A stretch of DNA of 64,000 nt from SEAL01 sp032153715 (GCA_032153715.1 JALDYR010000001.1:186001-250000), one strand, 5' to 3'; counted from the stretch's first letter, positions 25,694 to 34,654 are shown. Notes: a model not told the origin generated them from the letters alone. Translations and numbers: made by a program.

Positions 25694-26590
25694 CTAAGTC
25701 GAACCTTTCTTAGTCGTATCTTTTGCCAACCTTGCTTCCAGTGCGCGGATCAAAGCCAAAATATTGAAGCGTTGATTAAAGATCAATAGAGCAACCAGCG
25801 TCACACCCAGCATCCAATACATCTGAACGGTAAACGGCTGCAAAAAGCCCATGGTCACATTCTCGACAACTGGCCGTAGCGCGATATTCGGCACCGCGGC
25901 AGAAATTGGCGGGGGAACAAAGGGCATCGTTAGCAGCCCGAGCACCGCAACGATAACAATAGTCAGACCAACAACGTATACCCGCTTGGCGTACAGCGCC
26001 CGACTGATATAGACATACCAGACAAACCCACCTATACTAAGCAGCCAAAACAACGGCCCCATCCACAGCATCAGCTGGACCGTTCCTGATAGATTAGGGA
26101 ACGAATCCGATTCGACCAAGATAATCTCATTCGGAATTTTTTCCTCGACAAGCGCCAAGTTTTCGCCTCGTCCAAAGTTTTGCGCAATCGCCACCATGCC
26201 AGCCAGCGCCGTCTTTGCCCCCTCCAGGTCAATCTTGATATCTTGTCGATTTTGCGCCGTGACATAGGCGTACGTTTTGCTACTGATCGCCGTCACCGCC
26301 TGCGTGCCCAAATCACTCCCTAGTAATCCACTCGTGAATGATTCGATGCGCGGCCCAACCGTGCGCTGCAACACTGGTCGATCGGCAAGTGCCCTATCAA
26401 CTACAGCCGTCGCAATCGCACCACGACTTGTTTCTTTTTGAAGAGCCGTCGACGTTATCTGCGTGAATGTCGCTTGATTAAAGACCGTATGATTTACCCA
26501 ATAGGCAGATTGGGCGAGAAACAGCATCACCGCTGCGAAGAGTAGTAAAACTATTGAACCGTATTTAGATAACTTCTGCTGTGCAACCAT
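25694..26590 (-). CDS. Membrane protein with large extracytoplasmic domain, unknown
   Basis: 298 aa. One N-terminal membrane helix (13-32), an outside domain of about 140 residues, then about three membrane helices (180-275) and a basic tail (RLAKDTTKKGST). No family recognised. Upstream of the MFS exporter in the same direction, so it may share its transcript. Confidence 0.75.
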   Translation of the reverse strand: MVAQQKLSKYGSIVLLLFAAVMLFLAQSAYWVNHTVFNQATFTQITSTALQKETSRGAIATAVVDRALADRPVLQRTVGPRIESFTSGLLGSDLGTQAVTAISSKTYAYVTAQNRQDIKIDLEGAKTALAGMVAIAQNFGRGENLALVEEKIPNEIILVESDSFPNLSGTVQLMLWMGPLFWLLSIGGFVWYVYISRALYAKRVYVVGLTIVIVAVLGLLTMPFVPPPISAAVPNIALRPVVENVTMGFLQPFTVQMYWMLGVTLVALLIFNQRFNILALIRALEARLAKDTTKKGST

Positions 26591-26661
26591 TATCTTAGTC
26601 CCCTCTATTTCGACAATAGCACTCCACGTGAACTATAGCAAATGTAAGGAGAAGCTCAAGT

Positions 26662-26690
26662 TTGACTAAATATAATTTTACTTTTATAGT
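26662..26690 (+). promoter_or_regulatory. Promoter of the 26765 gene
   Basis: TTGACT (26662-26667), 17 bases, TATAGT (26685-26690). Start expected near 26697, leaving a leader of about 68 bases. Confidence 0.65.
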
Positions 26691-26764
26691 AGTGTTAGTT
26701 TTGTTAAAGTCTGACAACTGGTCGCTGTTTTCCAAAATGCACCCAAATGAATGGAGTAAGCAAC

Positions 26765-27106
26765 GTGACTATCGAATTGCGCGCCGATAGTTTTGATGAC
26801 GTTTTTCAGAAAGCCTGCGATATTGTCAAAAAAATTGACAATATCGAGTGGGTTCTCGTTAACAAGAAAAAACGCCTTGTACAATTTCAGGATGCGCTCT
26901 GGGAATGCACGGTACTTTTCAGTATTCAAACCAACCAAGAGCTTGACCTCGACAAGGTTGCCGATCTCATTAGCATTACGCCAGGTTGCGCCTCCGAACC
27001 TAGTTCAAAGACTTGGCTTATCGGCAGGATGAAACCTAGCCGCGTCACGGCAGCCTACTGGTCACTGAAAGAATTCTATCCCCGCGACCTATCACAATAC
27101 CTCTAA
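26765..27106 (+). CDS. Hypothetical protein, 113 aa
   Basis: GTG 26765 is chosen because GGAG lies eight bases upstream; ATG 26747 would add six residues. Soluble, no motif recognised; a single CxxS-type region (GCASEPSSK). It has its own promoter and a strong terminator, the same single-gene layout as the small unknown genes at 1696, 31193 and 37591. Confidence 0.7.
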   Translation: MTIELRADSFDDVFQKACDIVKKIDNIEWVLVNKKKRLVQFQDALWECTVLFSIQTNQELDLDKVADLISITPGCASEPSSKTWLIGRMKPSRVTAAYWSLKEFYPRDLSQYL

Positions 27107-27119
27107 ACGCCCCGTTCAC

Positions 27120-27156
27120 AAGTAGAGCCCCGCTCCTTGCGAACGGGGCTCTACTT
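27120..27156 (+). terminator. Strong hairpin terminator
   Basis: Perfect 13-bp stem 27120-27132 with 27144-27156 and an 11-base loop, 14 bases past the stop of the 26765 gene. It also faces the end of the convergent XRE gene (27165) and may serve both strands. Confidence 0.85.
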
Positions 27157-27164
27157 AATTTGCA

Positions 27165-27368
27165 TCAATTACGATATTCTAAAATATCCCCTGGCTGACA
27201 ATCCAGCGCATCGCAAATCGCTTCAAGAGTCGATAGTCGTACCGCCTTCGCCTTGCCATTTTTCAGAATAGATAGATTAGCCATCGTGATACCGACCCGC
27301 TCAGACAGCTCGGTCACGCTCATCTTGCGCTTTGCCAGCATGACATCTATGTTAATAATAATTGCCAT
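27165..27368 (-). CDS. Small Cro/CI-type HTH regulator
   Basis: 67 aa, almost only the helix-turn-helix: MSVTELSERVGITMANLSILKNGK then LSTLEAICDALDCQPGDIL. This short type is usually paired with a DUF2975 membrane protein, as here (7 bases downstream of it). It probably regulates the pair. Confidence 0.9.
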   Translation of the reverse strand: MAIIINIDVMLAKRKMSVTELSERVGITMANLSILKNGKAKAVRLSTLEAICDALDCQPGDILEYRN

Positions 27369-27375
27369 ATTTTAC

Positions 27376-27858
27376 CTATACCGTTAAATCATTCTCGGAT
27401 TTGATATCAATCGCATTTTGCAAGACTCGCTGCAATACCGCCGCAAACACAGCAATCGTCATTGGCGCAAAAGCAAGCACCAATCCAATCACCATCAATC
27501 CCGGCGCATCATCTGTATCCGCAACGTAGTAGATTAATGGCATTGCAATAACATAGAATGCGCTGATGATCGCAGCACAAAACTTGATATTATTAAGTGC
27601 CCTGATCGACAAGTCAGAGAAGGCGTTGTTTTTATCAATATAACCTAACAACTTCAAAGCTTGAAACAGCGCAAGATAAAACGGCACCGTCGTCGCGACC
27701 AGCCCAATTAATACTGGGTAGTGAAATGCCGCCACGTACGGAAATGCCTTGCTCCAGTTCATGGCGATTTCTGGCAGTACTAAAGCGCACAATCCCAAGA
27801 CGGCCAGTCCCATGCCCAGGACGGTTAACCGCAGAAAAGTCGTTGAACTTTGCTTCAT
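27376..27858 (-). CDS. DUF2975 family membrane protein
   Basis: 160 aa with four predicted membrane segments and the sequence ALKLLGYIDKNNAFSDLSI followed by LNNIKFCA, characteristic of DUF2975. Function unknown; usually next to a small HTH regulator, here 27165. Confidence 0.88.
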   Translation of the reverse strand: MKQSSTTFLRLTVLGMGLAVLGLCALVLPEIAMNWSKAFPYVAAFHYPVLIGLVATTVPFYLALFQALKLLGYIDKNNAFSDLSIRALNNIKFCAAIISAFYVIAMPLIYYVADTDDAPGLMVIGLVLAFAPMTIAVFAAVLQRVLQNAIDIKSENDLTV

Positions 27859-27992
27859 AATAATTACCTTGTTTAGTGATATGAATGAATAGTATCACAA
27901 TATTTATCGTTTTACAATAAATTAATATTGTTTATTACTAATAATCATCAGGTTTTACTATGCTATAATTTGAACAAATCAAAGGAGCATTC

Positions 27993-28280
27993 ATGAAAAA
28001 TCCGCACGTCGCAGCAGCATTAAATATCATCCCAGGTCTTGGCTATCTATATCTCAACAGAAAGGTGCACTTTGGCGGCTTACTTCTATTTGGAACAATA
28101 TTAATCACCCTAGCAAGTGCCTACAATCCATCCCTAGCCCCGTATGCCGAAGCTCCCTTAACAGCTTGGGATGCGGTCTCATCTCTCGGGCTGCTCCTCA
28201 TCATTGCGGGATTTGTAACCGACGCCTATCGCGAAGCCCTGACGCTTAACGCGACTAGTGGCGATGCGCCCACATCATAG
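27993..28280 (+). CDS. Small membrane protein (TM2-like), 95 aa
   Basis: MKNPHVAAALNIIPGLGYLYLNRK looks like the start of TM2-like small membrane proteins. Two or three membrane segments. AAAGGAG sits before ATG 27993 and an extended -10 TGCTATAAT lies at 27960-27968. Two further small membrane reading frames follow closely. Confidence 0.8.
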   Translation: MKNPHVAAALNIIPGLGYLYLNRKVHFGGLLLFGTILITLASAYNPSLAPYAEAPLTAWDAVSSLGLLLIIAGFVTDAYREALTLNATSGDAPTS

Positions 28281-28295
28281 TGATATACTACACTC

Positions 28296-28466
28296 ATGAA
28301 TACAGAATCCTCTTACGGTAATCGCATTGGATGAGTAAGTTTTATCATAGGTATCCTCTATTCAGTCGCCCTGCAGACTTTGATCAGCTACGCCATCAAA
28401 GTAAATCCAATCACTATCTGTTGGCTTACAATGCGCCAGCAGTACACACTCCTTGGTGACAAATAA
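28296..28466 (+). pseudogene. Small membrane protein frame interrupted by TGA
   Basis: From ATG 28296 the frame reads MNTESSYGNRIG, then TGA (28332-28334), then VSFIIGILYSVALQTL and on to TAA 28464-28466, 56 codons in total. The part after the stop is a good membrane helix. TGG to TGA by one base would restore IGWVSFIIG. A competing 42-codon frame from ATG 28331 gives a less protein-like product. The end abuts the GTG start of the next gene. Confidence 0.5.
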
Positions 28467-28468
28467 TA

Positions 28469-28867
28469 GTGCAACCAAATACAGCCAATCCCACACCCAA
28501 CAAACTACGTCGAATCATCATCGGCGCCGGTGCCGTCATAGTGCTTGCTTCGCTTGTTTTAGCAATTAATAATTATTTCTATAAATCCGACTGGATTAAT
28601 GTCACTGGTACCGTCGAAAGCTACACTCCCGACCCCAGTGGACGCCACTACGTCCGCATAGCCTACGTAGTCGATGGCCAAATCTATCACTACAGCCGAT
28701 CAGACAGAGGTAATATAACAATCGGAAGCGCCCGCTACCTTTCGTATGACCCGAAACATCCTGAAAACGCCTCGCTCCAACACGAACAGCAATATTTTAT
28801 AGCAGTACTCCTGCTAATCCCTGGGCTACTGCTTATTATTGGTGGCAAATTCGCCAAATATAAATAA
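28469..28867 (+). CDS. DUF3592-like membrane protein, 132 aa
   Basis: GTG start at 28469 two bases after the preceding frame, so translation may have been coupled to it. Membrane helices near residues 17-35 and 108-125 flank an outside domain with VTGTVESYTPDPSGRHYVRIAYVVDG and a YDPKHPENA motif, typical of DUF3592-like proteins. Function unknown. It ends six bases from the convergent UvrA-like gene. Confidence 0.8.
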   Translation: MQPNTANPTPNKLRRIIIGAGAVIVLASLVLAINNYFYKSDWINVTGTVESYTPDPSGRHYVRIAYVVDGQIYHYSRSDRGNITIGSARYLSYDPKHPENASLQHEQQYFIAVLLLIPGLLLIIGGKFAKYK

Positions 28868-28873
28868 TTGGCA

Positions 28874-31105
28874 CTAGATATACTGCGCAGTTAACGACTC
28901 TTTAGAATGTTTTAAGTCGGCGGGAACCCCCTCGAACAATACTCGTCCACCGCGCTTACCGCCTTCGGGACCCATATCGATAATCCAATCAGCTTGGCGG
29001 ATAACGTCAAGATTATGCTCGATCACCACGACCGTATTACCGCCATCAACTAGCCGGTTCATGATTTCCAGCAAGTGCTGAATGTCTGATGTATGCAGCC
29101 CCGTCGTTGGTTCATCCATGACATAGATGCTGCCCTTTTTGTGCAGCTCGCCAGCTAGCTTGATTCGCTGACATTCACCGCCGGACAAGGTACTGAGCGG
29201 CTGACCCAGTGTTAGATAGGACAACCCAACGTCATTCATCGCCTGCAGCTTCTTGCTAATTTCTTTGTCCTCGAAAAACTCTAACGACTCGGCAATTGTC
29301 ATTGCCAGCACGTCGGTAATATTTTTACCGTTTAGCTCATACGCCAGCACTTCCTCCTTGAATCGCTTGCCTTCGCATATTTCACATATCTGCTTTTGTT
29401 CATCCAGAAATGCCAGGTCGGTCGTGACGTAGCCCGTTCCCTGACAGTTATCACAGCCACCCTTTGAGTTAAAGCTAAATAGTGACGCCTCGACATTATT
29501 TGCCGCTGCAAAAATCTTGCGGACCACATCCATAATGCCCGTGTACGTAGCTGGGTTTGATCGGCTATTTACGCCGACTGCTGATTGATCGATGACGATC
29601 GAGTCAGGATACTGGCGGACAAATGTTTGATTAATGAGCGAGCTTTTACCCGACCCAGCAACACCAGTAATGACATTCAGTACACCTGTCGGGATCGCGA
29701 CACTGACGTCCTGCAAATTATTAACTGTTGCGTGTTCAATTTGCAGCGCGCCGTTTGATTGGCGCGGATCAGCTTTGATTGGCAAGTTTTGACTAAGGAA
29801 CTTTCCGGTCAACGTATCAGCCTGCAGTAAATCTTTATAGCTTCCCTCAAAGACAATCTCGCCGCCCTTTGAGCCTGCATGCGGACCGACATCGATAATA
29901 TAGTCTGCTACCTTGATCACATCTGGGTCGTGTTCTACGACGATGACCGTATTGCCATTGTCGCGAAGCTGCTTCAATAGATCATTCAATCGGTGCACAT
30001 CACGCGGATGCAAACCAACACTTGGCTCGTCGAAAATATACATCACATCGTTCAGCGTACCGTTTAGGTATTTAACCAGTTTGACGCGCTGCGATTCACC
30101 GCCGGATAGGGTGTCCGTCGGACGATCAAGACTCAGGTAATCCAGGCCAATATCAACCAGATGCTGCAGTCGAATCTTTAGCATATCTGTCACCGGCTTG
30201 AGTGCCGGTTCTTTGATTTGTTCGACCGCTGCGATCAATTCATCGATTTGCATGCCTGATAGTTCCGCAATATTCTGGCCGTTGATTTTGCTGGCCAGTG
30301 CTTTCGGACTGAGGCGTGAGCCGTGGCACGATTCACAGGGACCATTCGTAATGAACGGCGCAACGGTTTTCTGTGTTCGCTCCGACAATGACTTCAGGTC
30401 GCGTTTGATATATTTACGAGCAAACTCGTCGATGATGCCCGTGAATTTGATATTCAGTCCACCGCCAACATCTACCTTGAATGGTTCCGCGTGATATAAA
30501 TCCTGCAGTTCTTTATCTGAAAAGTCAGCTAGTTTCTTGTCGTTATCAAACAAACCGGACTTCACGACAACCTTCCAGCCCCAGCCGCCAACTTTGTAAT
30601 CAGGTAGCAGGATCGCGCCGTCATTCAGTGATTTACTACGATCAAACGCCATGTCCAAATTCAGCGCCATCATCTGCCCCAGCCCGTCACACGTCGGACA
30701 CATCCCTTCGCGGTTATTGAACGAGAACATATAGCCATGTCCAAGGTTCGGCTGGCCACCTTTGGCAAACAATGTACGGAGGATTGGGGCAATGTCTGTC
30801 GCCGTCCCGACCGTCGAGCTCGACCCGCCGCCCAGTCGCTTTTGGTCGACGATTACCGCCATATTGAGATTGCGGATCGCATCAGCATCCGGCTGCGATA
30901 CCTTCGGCAGGAAGTTACGGACAAATGCCGTAAAAGTTTCGTTTAGCAGTCGCTGCGCTTCGGCTGCGACCGTATCGAACACAATCGATGATTTGCCTGA
31001 TCCAGATACGCCGGTAAAGATCGTGATCTGCCGCTTCGGAATCCGCAGACTGACATTCTTTAGATTATTCTCCCGGGCACCCTGTATCTCGACGTATTCT
31101 TGCAT
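28874..31105 (-). CDS. UvrA-like ABC ATPase, short (UvrA2/drug-resistance type)
   Basis: 743 aa against about 940 for UvrA. Two ABC cassettes: Walker A GVSGSGKSS and GVAGSGKSS, signatures LSGGESQRVKL and LSGGECQRIKL. Zinc knuckles CPTCDGLG, CESCHGSRL, CDNCQGTGY and CEICEGKRF are present. The UvrB-binding insert of true UvrA appears missing, as in UvrA2 paralogues linked to drug and damage tolerance. No uvrB or uvrC nearby. A housekeeping UvrA is expected elsewhere in the genome. Confidence 0.9.
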   Translation of the reverse strand: MQEYVEIQGARENNLKNVSLRIPKRQITIFTGVSGSGKSSIVFDTVAAEAQRLLNETFTAFVRNFLPKVSQPDADAIRNLNMAVIVDQKRLGGGSSSTVGTATDIAPILRTLFAKGGQPNLGHGYMFSFNNREGMCPTCDGLGQMMALNLDMAFDRSKSLNDGAILLPDYKVGGWGWKVVVKSGLFDNDKKLADFSDKELQDLYHAEPFKVDVGGGLNIKFTGIIDEFARKYIKRDLKSLSERTQKTVAPFITNGPCESCHGSRLSPKALASKINGQNIAELSGMQIDELIAAVEQIKEPALKPVTDMLKIRLQHLVDIGLDYLSLDRPTDTLSGGESQRVKLVKYLNGTLNDVMYIFDEPSVGLHPRDVHRLNDLLKQLRDNGNTVIVVEHDPDVIKVADYIIDVGPHAGSKGGEIVFEGSYKDLLQADTLTGKFLSQNLPIKADPRQSNGALQIEHATVNNLQDVSVAIPTGVLNVITGVAGSGKSSLINQTFVRQYPDSIVIDQSAVGVNSRSNPATYTGIMDVVRKIFAAANNVEASLFSFNSKGGCDNCQGTGYVTTDLAFLDEQKQICEICEGKRFKEEVLAYELNGKNITDVLAMTIAESLEFFEDKEISKKLQAMNDVGLSYLTLGQPLSTLSGGECQRIKLAGELHKKGSIYVMDEPTTGLHTSDIQHLLEIMNRLVDGGNTVVVIEHNLDVIRQADWIIDMGPEGGKRGGRVLFEGVPADLKHSKESLTAQYI

Positions 31106-31149
31106 GTACCTATGATAGCAAACCGCGAGTCACAGCCCTAACATGCGAA

Positions 31150-31177
31150 ACCCGCCCTCCCCGCAGAGAGAACGGGT
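31150..31177 (-). terminator. Terminator of the 99-aa gene
   Basis: Ten-bp stem with two G-U pairs (31150-31159 with 31168-31177), followed on the minus strand by TTTCGC. Confidence 0.6.
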
Positions 31178-31192
31178 CTCAACCTTACGGTT

Positions 31193-31492
31193 CTAGGCGG
31201 GATTAGTGACGAACATCGGTGCGCGATCCGAAGCCGACTCAATTTCCATGCCGAGATCACTACGCAGCATTTCGAGATCGACATCATCCTTACAGTAGAG
31301 AGTAATTACATTGACCTCCTCAGACGATGCAACCTCCACCTTGTTGAAGTACGGCGCCCGAAGCGTCACGCCATCAACGCCATCGAGCGTCGTATGAAGT
31401 CCGTAGCAACTGCGATACACGATAGGCGACATCTCGGATTCATCCTTATCTTGCAAGCTAAGAACGATGAGCGTCTTCGATATATCTTTCAC
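31193..31492 (-). CDS. Hypothetical protein, 99 aa
   Basis: GTG start 31492 with GAGGAGAA three bases upstream region. Soluble, acidic; hydrophobic beta-like stretches (TLIVLSLQ, NVITLYCKDDVDLEML). No family recognised. Single-gene unit with its own terminator. Confidence 0.7.
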   Translation of the reverse strand: MKDISKTLIVLSLQDKDESEMSPIVYRSCYGLHTTLDGVDGVTLRAPYFNKVEVASSEEVNVITLYCKDDVDLEMLRSDLGMEIESASDRAPMFVTNPA

Positions 31493-31593
31493 GACTTCTC
31501 CTCAGTGACAGGCACTACATATATGCAGTGAATACGATTTGACCGAAGTCTTCTACAAAACTTTTTATATCAAAAAACAACTAGAATGTCAAC

Positions 31594-32235
31594 CTATGGA
31601 CCGATCGGTTCAATCGCCTGCATAATCTCATCAACGCCAACACGTGATTGGTTCAAGCCGTCACCTGCGTAATAGCTATGACCCGGATTCTCACCAATAA
31701 CCTTTGGCAACGCAGCCCATTCTTTGGCAAGGTTGGCAGCAAACTGGTCACGAGCTAACTCTTTGTTAACATAGGCTTCAGCGCCGCGCCGTTCAAGTAG
31801 CGTAATGGCCAATTTATCTTGCATGGATTGATCAAACTTCTGTTTAACATCAAGCCCGAGCTGACGAACCAACCCCGAAAGTGTCGTATTAACGATCTGA
31901 TATCTACCGACCGCACTGCTCGCATTACCCTGCTGCACGAAATTCGCCTGCCAGGCTAAAACTTCCCCGATCGACATCTGGGTAAAATTAATCGAAGTAT
32001 TGCCAGGGTTACCAAAGTACGCATTATAATTACCGTTACTTTCCGCCCGCGCAATCAATTGCAGCAGCGGTGTATACGTTGCAGGATTAACGGTATTGCG
32101 CTTATTGTCCATGTAACTAGCATAGAGCATTGCGCCAGTAACAAGAATAATCGCAGAGGCCGCCAAGACAAAAGTCCTGTTTCGCATCCACCGCTTCAAA
32201 GTCCGCTTTAGTTTACGCTTGAATTTCGAGCTCAC
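31594..32235 (-). CDS. Membrane-anchored lysozyme-like (phage-type muramidase) protein
   Basis: 213 aa. A basic start and one membrane anchor (residues 20-42), then a lysozyme-like domain: LLQLIARAESNGNYNAYFG with likely catalytic Glu in AES, MSIGEVLAWQ, SSAVGRYQIV, and QDKLAITLLERRGA. Proteins like this cleave the glycan strands of peptidoglycan. It may remodel the cell's own wall or act on a host; host attack is only inference from the presumed lifestyle. Confidence 0.75.
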   Translation of the reverse strand: MSSKFKRKLKRTLKRWMRNRTFVLAASAIILVTGAMLYASYMDNKRNTVNPATYTPLLQLIARAESNGNYNAYFGNPGNTSINFTQMSIGEVLAWQANFVQQGNASSAVGRYQIVNTTLSGLVRQLGLDVKQKFDQSMQDKLAITLLERRGAEAYVNKELARDQFAANLAKEWAALPKVIGENPGHSYYAGDGLNQSRVGVDEIMQAIEPIGP

Positions 32236-32286
32236 TAGTATCTATTATATTCCAAATCCGGAATATTAGCAGTCTTGCGTCCGCTA

Positions 32287-32886
32287 CTAAAACGTACTGG
32301 TACCGGCCTTTATCGCAGGCAAGACCTTATACGCAAGTTCAACTGCCTTATCAATAGTATTAGCTTCCGGCGCCGAGCCGAGACCATAGCTCAAAATAAT
32401 CCACTCACGGCCGTTAAGGACGTTTAGCTGGCCAAGTTTTTGGTTAAAGTAAGCGTCCTCACCCAAATCTTTTACCGCCTCGACATTGTCGGTTGGCTTG
32501 CCATTTACAAACTCGGTTTTGTTTTGCTGCACTCCGTCATCATTCACGCCAGACCGAACCACAACAGCAGCAACAATCATATTTTCCGTATCAGGATTGC
32601 CATCTGTGTAGCCACACTGACTAGTAGCGGTATTGCCAGAAACAACTGGATTTTTCGCACTGCTATCAATCGCCTTGCCGCCCAGCAATTCTTTTGCTTC
32701 AGCAGAAGTCAGTAGATCACAAGCTTTAGCGGGCTGGTACACGACTTTAGGAGTGCTACTGTATACAGTATATGTAATTGCAGCAATCAAGACGGCGACG
32801 CCAGCGACAATCGCCATCCCGATAATAAGTTCGTTTCGTTTACTGGCTGTTATGTAATCTTTTGCGGCTTGTATGTATTGTTTCAT
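32287..32886 (-). CDS. Membrane-anchored DUF3558-like protein
   Basis: 199 aa. One N-terminal membrane anchor (20-42), then an outside domain beginning ACDLLTSAEAKELLGG and having a second Cys in SQCGYTDG, a pattern like DUF3558/sensor-type lipoproteins of Actinobacteria. Function unknown. Co-directional with the lysozyme-like gene 51 bases downstream. Confidence 0.7.
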   Translation of the reverse strand: MKQYIQAAKDYITASKRNELIIGMAIVAGVAVLIAAITYTVYSSTPKVVYQPAKACDLLTSAEAKELLGGKAIDSSAKNPVVSGNTATSQCGYTDGNPDTENMIVAAVVVRSGVNDDGVQQNKTEFVNGKPTDNVEAVKDLGEDAYFNQKLGQLNVLNGREWIILSYGLGSAPEANTIDKAVELAYKVLPAIKAGTSTF

Positions 32887-32994
32887 AATTTATTTATAGT
32901 ATAGCAGGCTATGGATATCTTCCGGCAACAAGCCTCGGCGCGCGGGGGTACCCTCGTCCATAATACGCCTCGCGTAGCTAATACCCTCAACAAA

Positions 32995-33025
32995 AAATAA
33001 CACCCGGACTTTCCGGGTGTTATTT
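32995..33025 (-). terminator. Terminator of the 53-aa gene
   Basis: Perfect 12-bp stem ATAACACCCGGA (32997-33008) / TCCGGGTGTTAT (33012-33023) with a three-base loop and T-rich flanks on both strands. Confidence 0.85.
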
Positions 33026-33027
33026 TG

Positions 33028-33189
33028 CTAGAACGCTTGGGCGAGAACCCAGATCGCTGCGGCTATTTCGAGAAAAAATAGACCGAGCCCAACTGGCGAC
33101 CCCCAGCTGAACCAGCTACCCCACGATCGCCAATTTTTGTGCGACCGCTCGTACCAGTCTAGCTGCTCTTCTTGTGTCATCTTCGACAT
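33028..33189 (-). CDS. Small Trp-rich membrane protein, 53 aa
   Basis: ATG 33189 with AGGAG nine to ten bases upstream and a terminator right after the stop. The product starts MSKMTQEEQLDWYERSH, then WRSWGSWFSWGSP and a C-terminal helix GLGLFFLEIAAAIWVLAQ. One membrane segment. No family recognised. The 5' region holds the structured element at 33215-33340. Confidence 0.75.
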   Translation of the reverse strand: MSKMTQEEQLDWYERSHKNWRSWGSWFSWGSPVGLGLFFLEIAAAIWVLAQAF

Positions 33190-33214
33190 CGCAAGAACTC
33201 CTATTTAGATTAAT

Positions 33215-33340
33215 AAAAGTCCCCGAATGCTAATGCAGTGCCGGTAACGAGTTATTCCCTTGGGGTAGGGCCTCGCCGTAGGTGCGGACTTATGTGCTTA
33301 CCAATGAGTGTACTACAATGCAAGCACCCAAGGGAAGAGT
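33215..33340. ncRNA. Possible pseudoknotted structured RNA or leader
   Basis: Three pairings in a noncoding stretch: AAGTCC (33217-33222) with GGACTT (33286-33291); GTGCTT (33294-33299) with AAGCAC (33322-33327); and a 10-bp helix TTCCCTTGGG (33255-33264) with CCCAAGGGAA (33327-33336) that joins the loop of the first to the base of the second, forming a pseudoknot. Orientation is unclear: it could be a plus-strand RNA, or a minus-strand leader ending just before the AGGAG of the 53-aa gene. No known class recognised. Confidence 0.4.
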
Positions 33341-33399
33341 GCAGATTCTTCACGCCACGACGAGGGTAACTGCGTTATATCCCTGCTACAATATGTACC

Positions 33400-33753
33400 A
33401 TGACAAAACATCGAATCTACACAACCAGTTTCGCAAGCGTCTACCCTCTTTACGTCACCAAGGCCGAGAAAAAAGGTCGCACAAAAGCGGAAGTCGATGA
33501 AATTATTCGTTGGCTGACAGGACATAGTCAGGAAGGACTAGAAGCGCAACTAAAGCAGCAGACAGATTTCGAAACCTTCTTTGCGGAAGCTCCACGGCTC
33601 AATCCTTCACGGACGCTCATCACAGGCGTAATTTGCGGTGTTCGTATCGAAAACATCGAAGAGCCGACCATGCGAGAAATTCGTTACCTTGATAAGTTGA
33701 TTGACGAATTAGCCAAGGGAAAAGCGATAGAGAAAATCCTCCGCAAGGCCTAA
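33400..33753 (+). CDS. DUF2200 family protein
   Basis: 117 aa. TKHRIYTTSFASVYPLYVTKAEKKGRTK and later IIRWLTGHS match DUF2200, a small cytoplasmic family of unknown function. TACAAT at 33387-33392 lies seven bases before the ATG, so the message is probably leaderless. The stop is adjacent to the convergent 3D-domain gene. Confidence 0.92.
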   Translation: MTKHRIYTTSFASVYPLYVTKAEKKGRTKAEVDEIIRWLTGHSQEGLEAQLKQQTDFETFFAEAPRLNPSRTLITGVICGVRIENIEEPTMREIRYLDKLIDELAKGKAIEKILRKA

Positions 33754-34611
33754 CTACCGGCCGTCGCGGATCGTCCAATCAGTCGCCAAATCAAACCCGT
33801 GCGGATATCGTCTGACAAAGCCGCCCGTGTCGTAGACCTTGCCCGGCCCCATACTTGTTTCCACGACCGAGCAGCGCGGGTAGATACCGTAGTTTGCGGC
33901 CACCAGCACGTACCCATCTTTATCTACCTTGGCACCGTCGATGGCACGAATCGTATAGCCACCGCCGCCACACGCTCCGATAACAATGTTCATCGGCAGG
34001 TCATAGTACGTTTCGCGGTGCGCGACGCCGTCCTTGTCAGTATATAGCTGGGCACCTTTTGCCAAAGTTAGCGCTTTTGGCGTTGGCCCAAACACCACCT
34101 TGACCGGTGCAGGCGGCAAAGCGACGCGTTTGATCGTCAGTACCTTGCTAGCGCCGTCGACAAAAAAGTCGCCTTTCGTAAATACCGTCTCGTCTTTGTC
34201 GCGTAGCGGATCAATCGCCGCAATTTTCATGATTTCGCGTGGCGCCGCTGCTGCCGTCACAACTTTTTGTCTCAAAGCGCCATCAACCACCAGTACTGGC
34301 CGTGCCCGATAAATAATAACCGCAGAATCCGACGAAAACAGCTTACTGTCTATCGCCGGCTCTACCTGATCCTGTGAACTGACAGCAATGCCTGCATCTT
34401 TTAACGCATCCCGCACCGTGTCAGCACGAGTCAAAATGACATGTTCCTGTCCGCGGTCATGAAATGTCACCAACCGCCCTAATTGCGCCGCTTGGCTATC
34501 AGCCATCACACCCCACGCCAGTACAGTCATAAACAATAATGCAGCCAGGATAGTTGCCGGAATAGTAATGCGTGCGCTATCCACCTGCCACTTTTTGTTT
34601 TTGATTTTCAT
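33754..34611 (-). CDS. Ubiquitin-like DUF348 plus 3D-domain cell wall protein
   Basis: 285 aa. A membrane anchor (15-38), one or two ubiquitin-like DUF348 repeats (TVRDALKDAGIAV), and a C-terminal 3D domain with three aspartates (ANYGIYPRCS, VYDTGG, PHGFDLATD), as in YabE/RpfB-like proteins and the catalytic fold of MltA/3D lytic enzymes. It is probably an extracellular peptidoglycan-active protein. The G5 domain found in many relatives is not evident. Confidence 0.85.
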   Translation of the reverse strand: MKIKNKKWQVDSARITIPATILAALLFMTVLAWGVMADSQAAQLGRLVTFHDRGQEHVILTRADTVRDALKDAGIAVSSQDQVEPAIDSKLFSSDSAVIIYRARPVLVVDGALRQKVVTAAAAPREIMKIAAIDPLRDKDETVFTKGDFFVDGASKVLTIKRVALPPAPVKVVFGPTPKALTLAKGAQLYTDKDGVAHRETYYDLPMNIVIGACGGGGYTIRAIDGAKVDKDGYVLVAANYGIYPRCSVVETSMGPGKVYDTGGFVRRYPHGFDLATDWTIRDGR

Positions 34612-34654
34612 AAGCTAATAATACCAGAATCGCAAATAAATCCTGGAGTCTATT

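Noticed and set aside
28331..28459. Alternative 42-codon frame overlapping the broken membrane frame
   Set aside because: The product is polar and without pattern, while the other frame across the TGA encodes a clear membrane helix.
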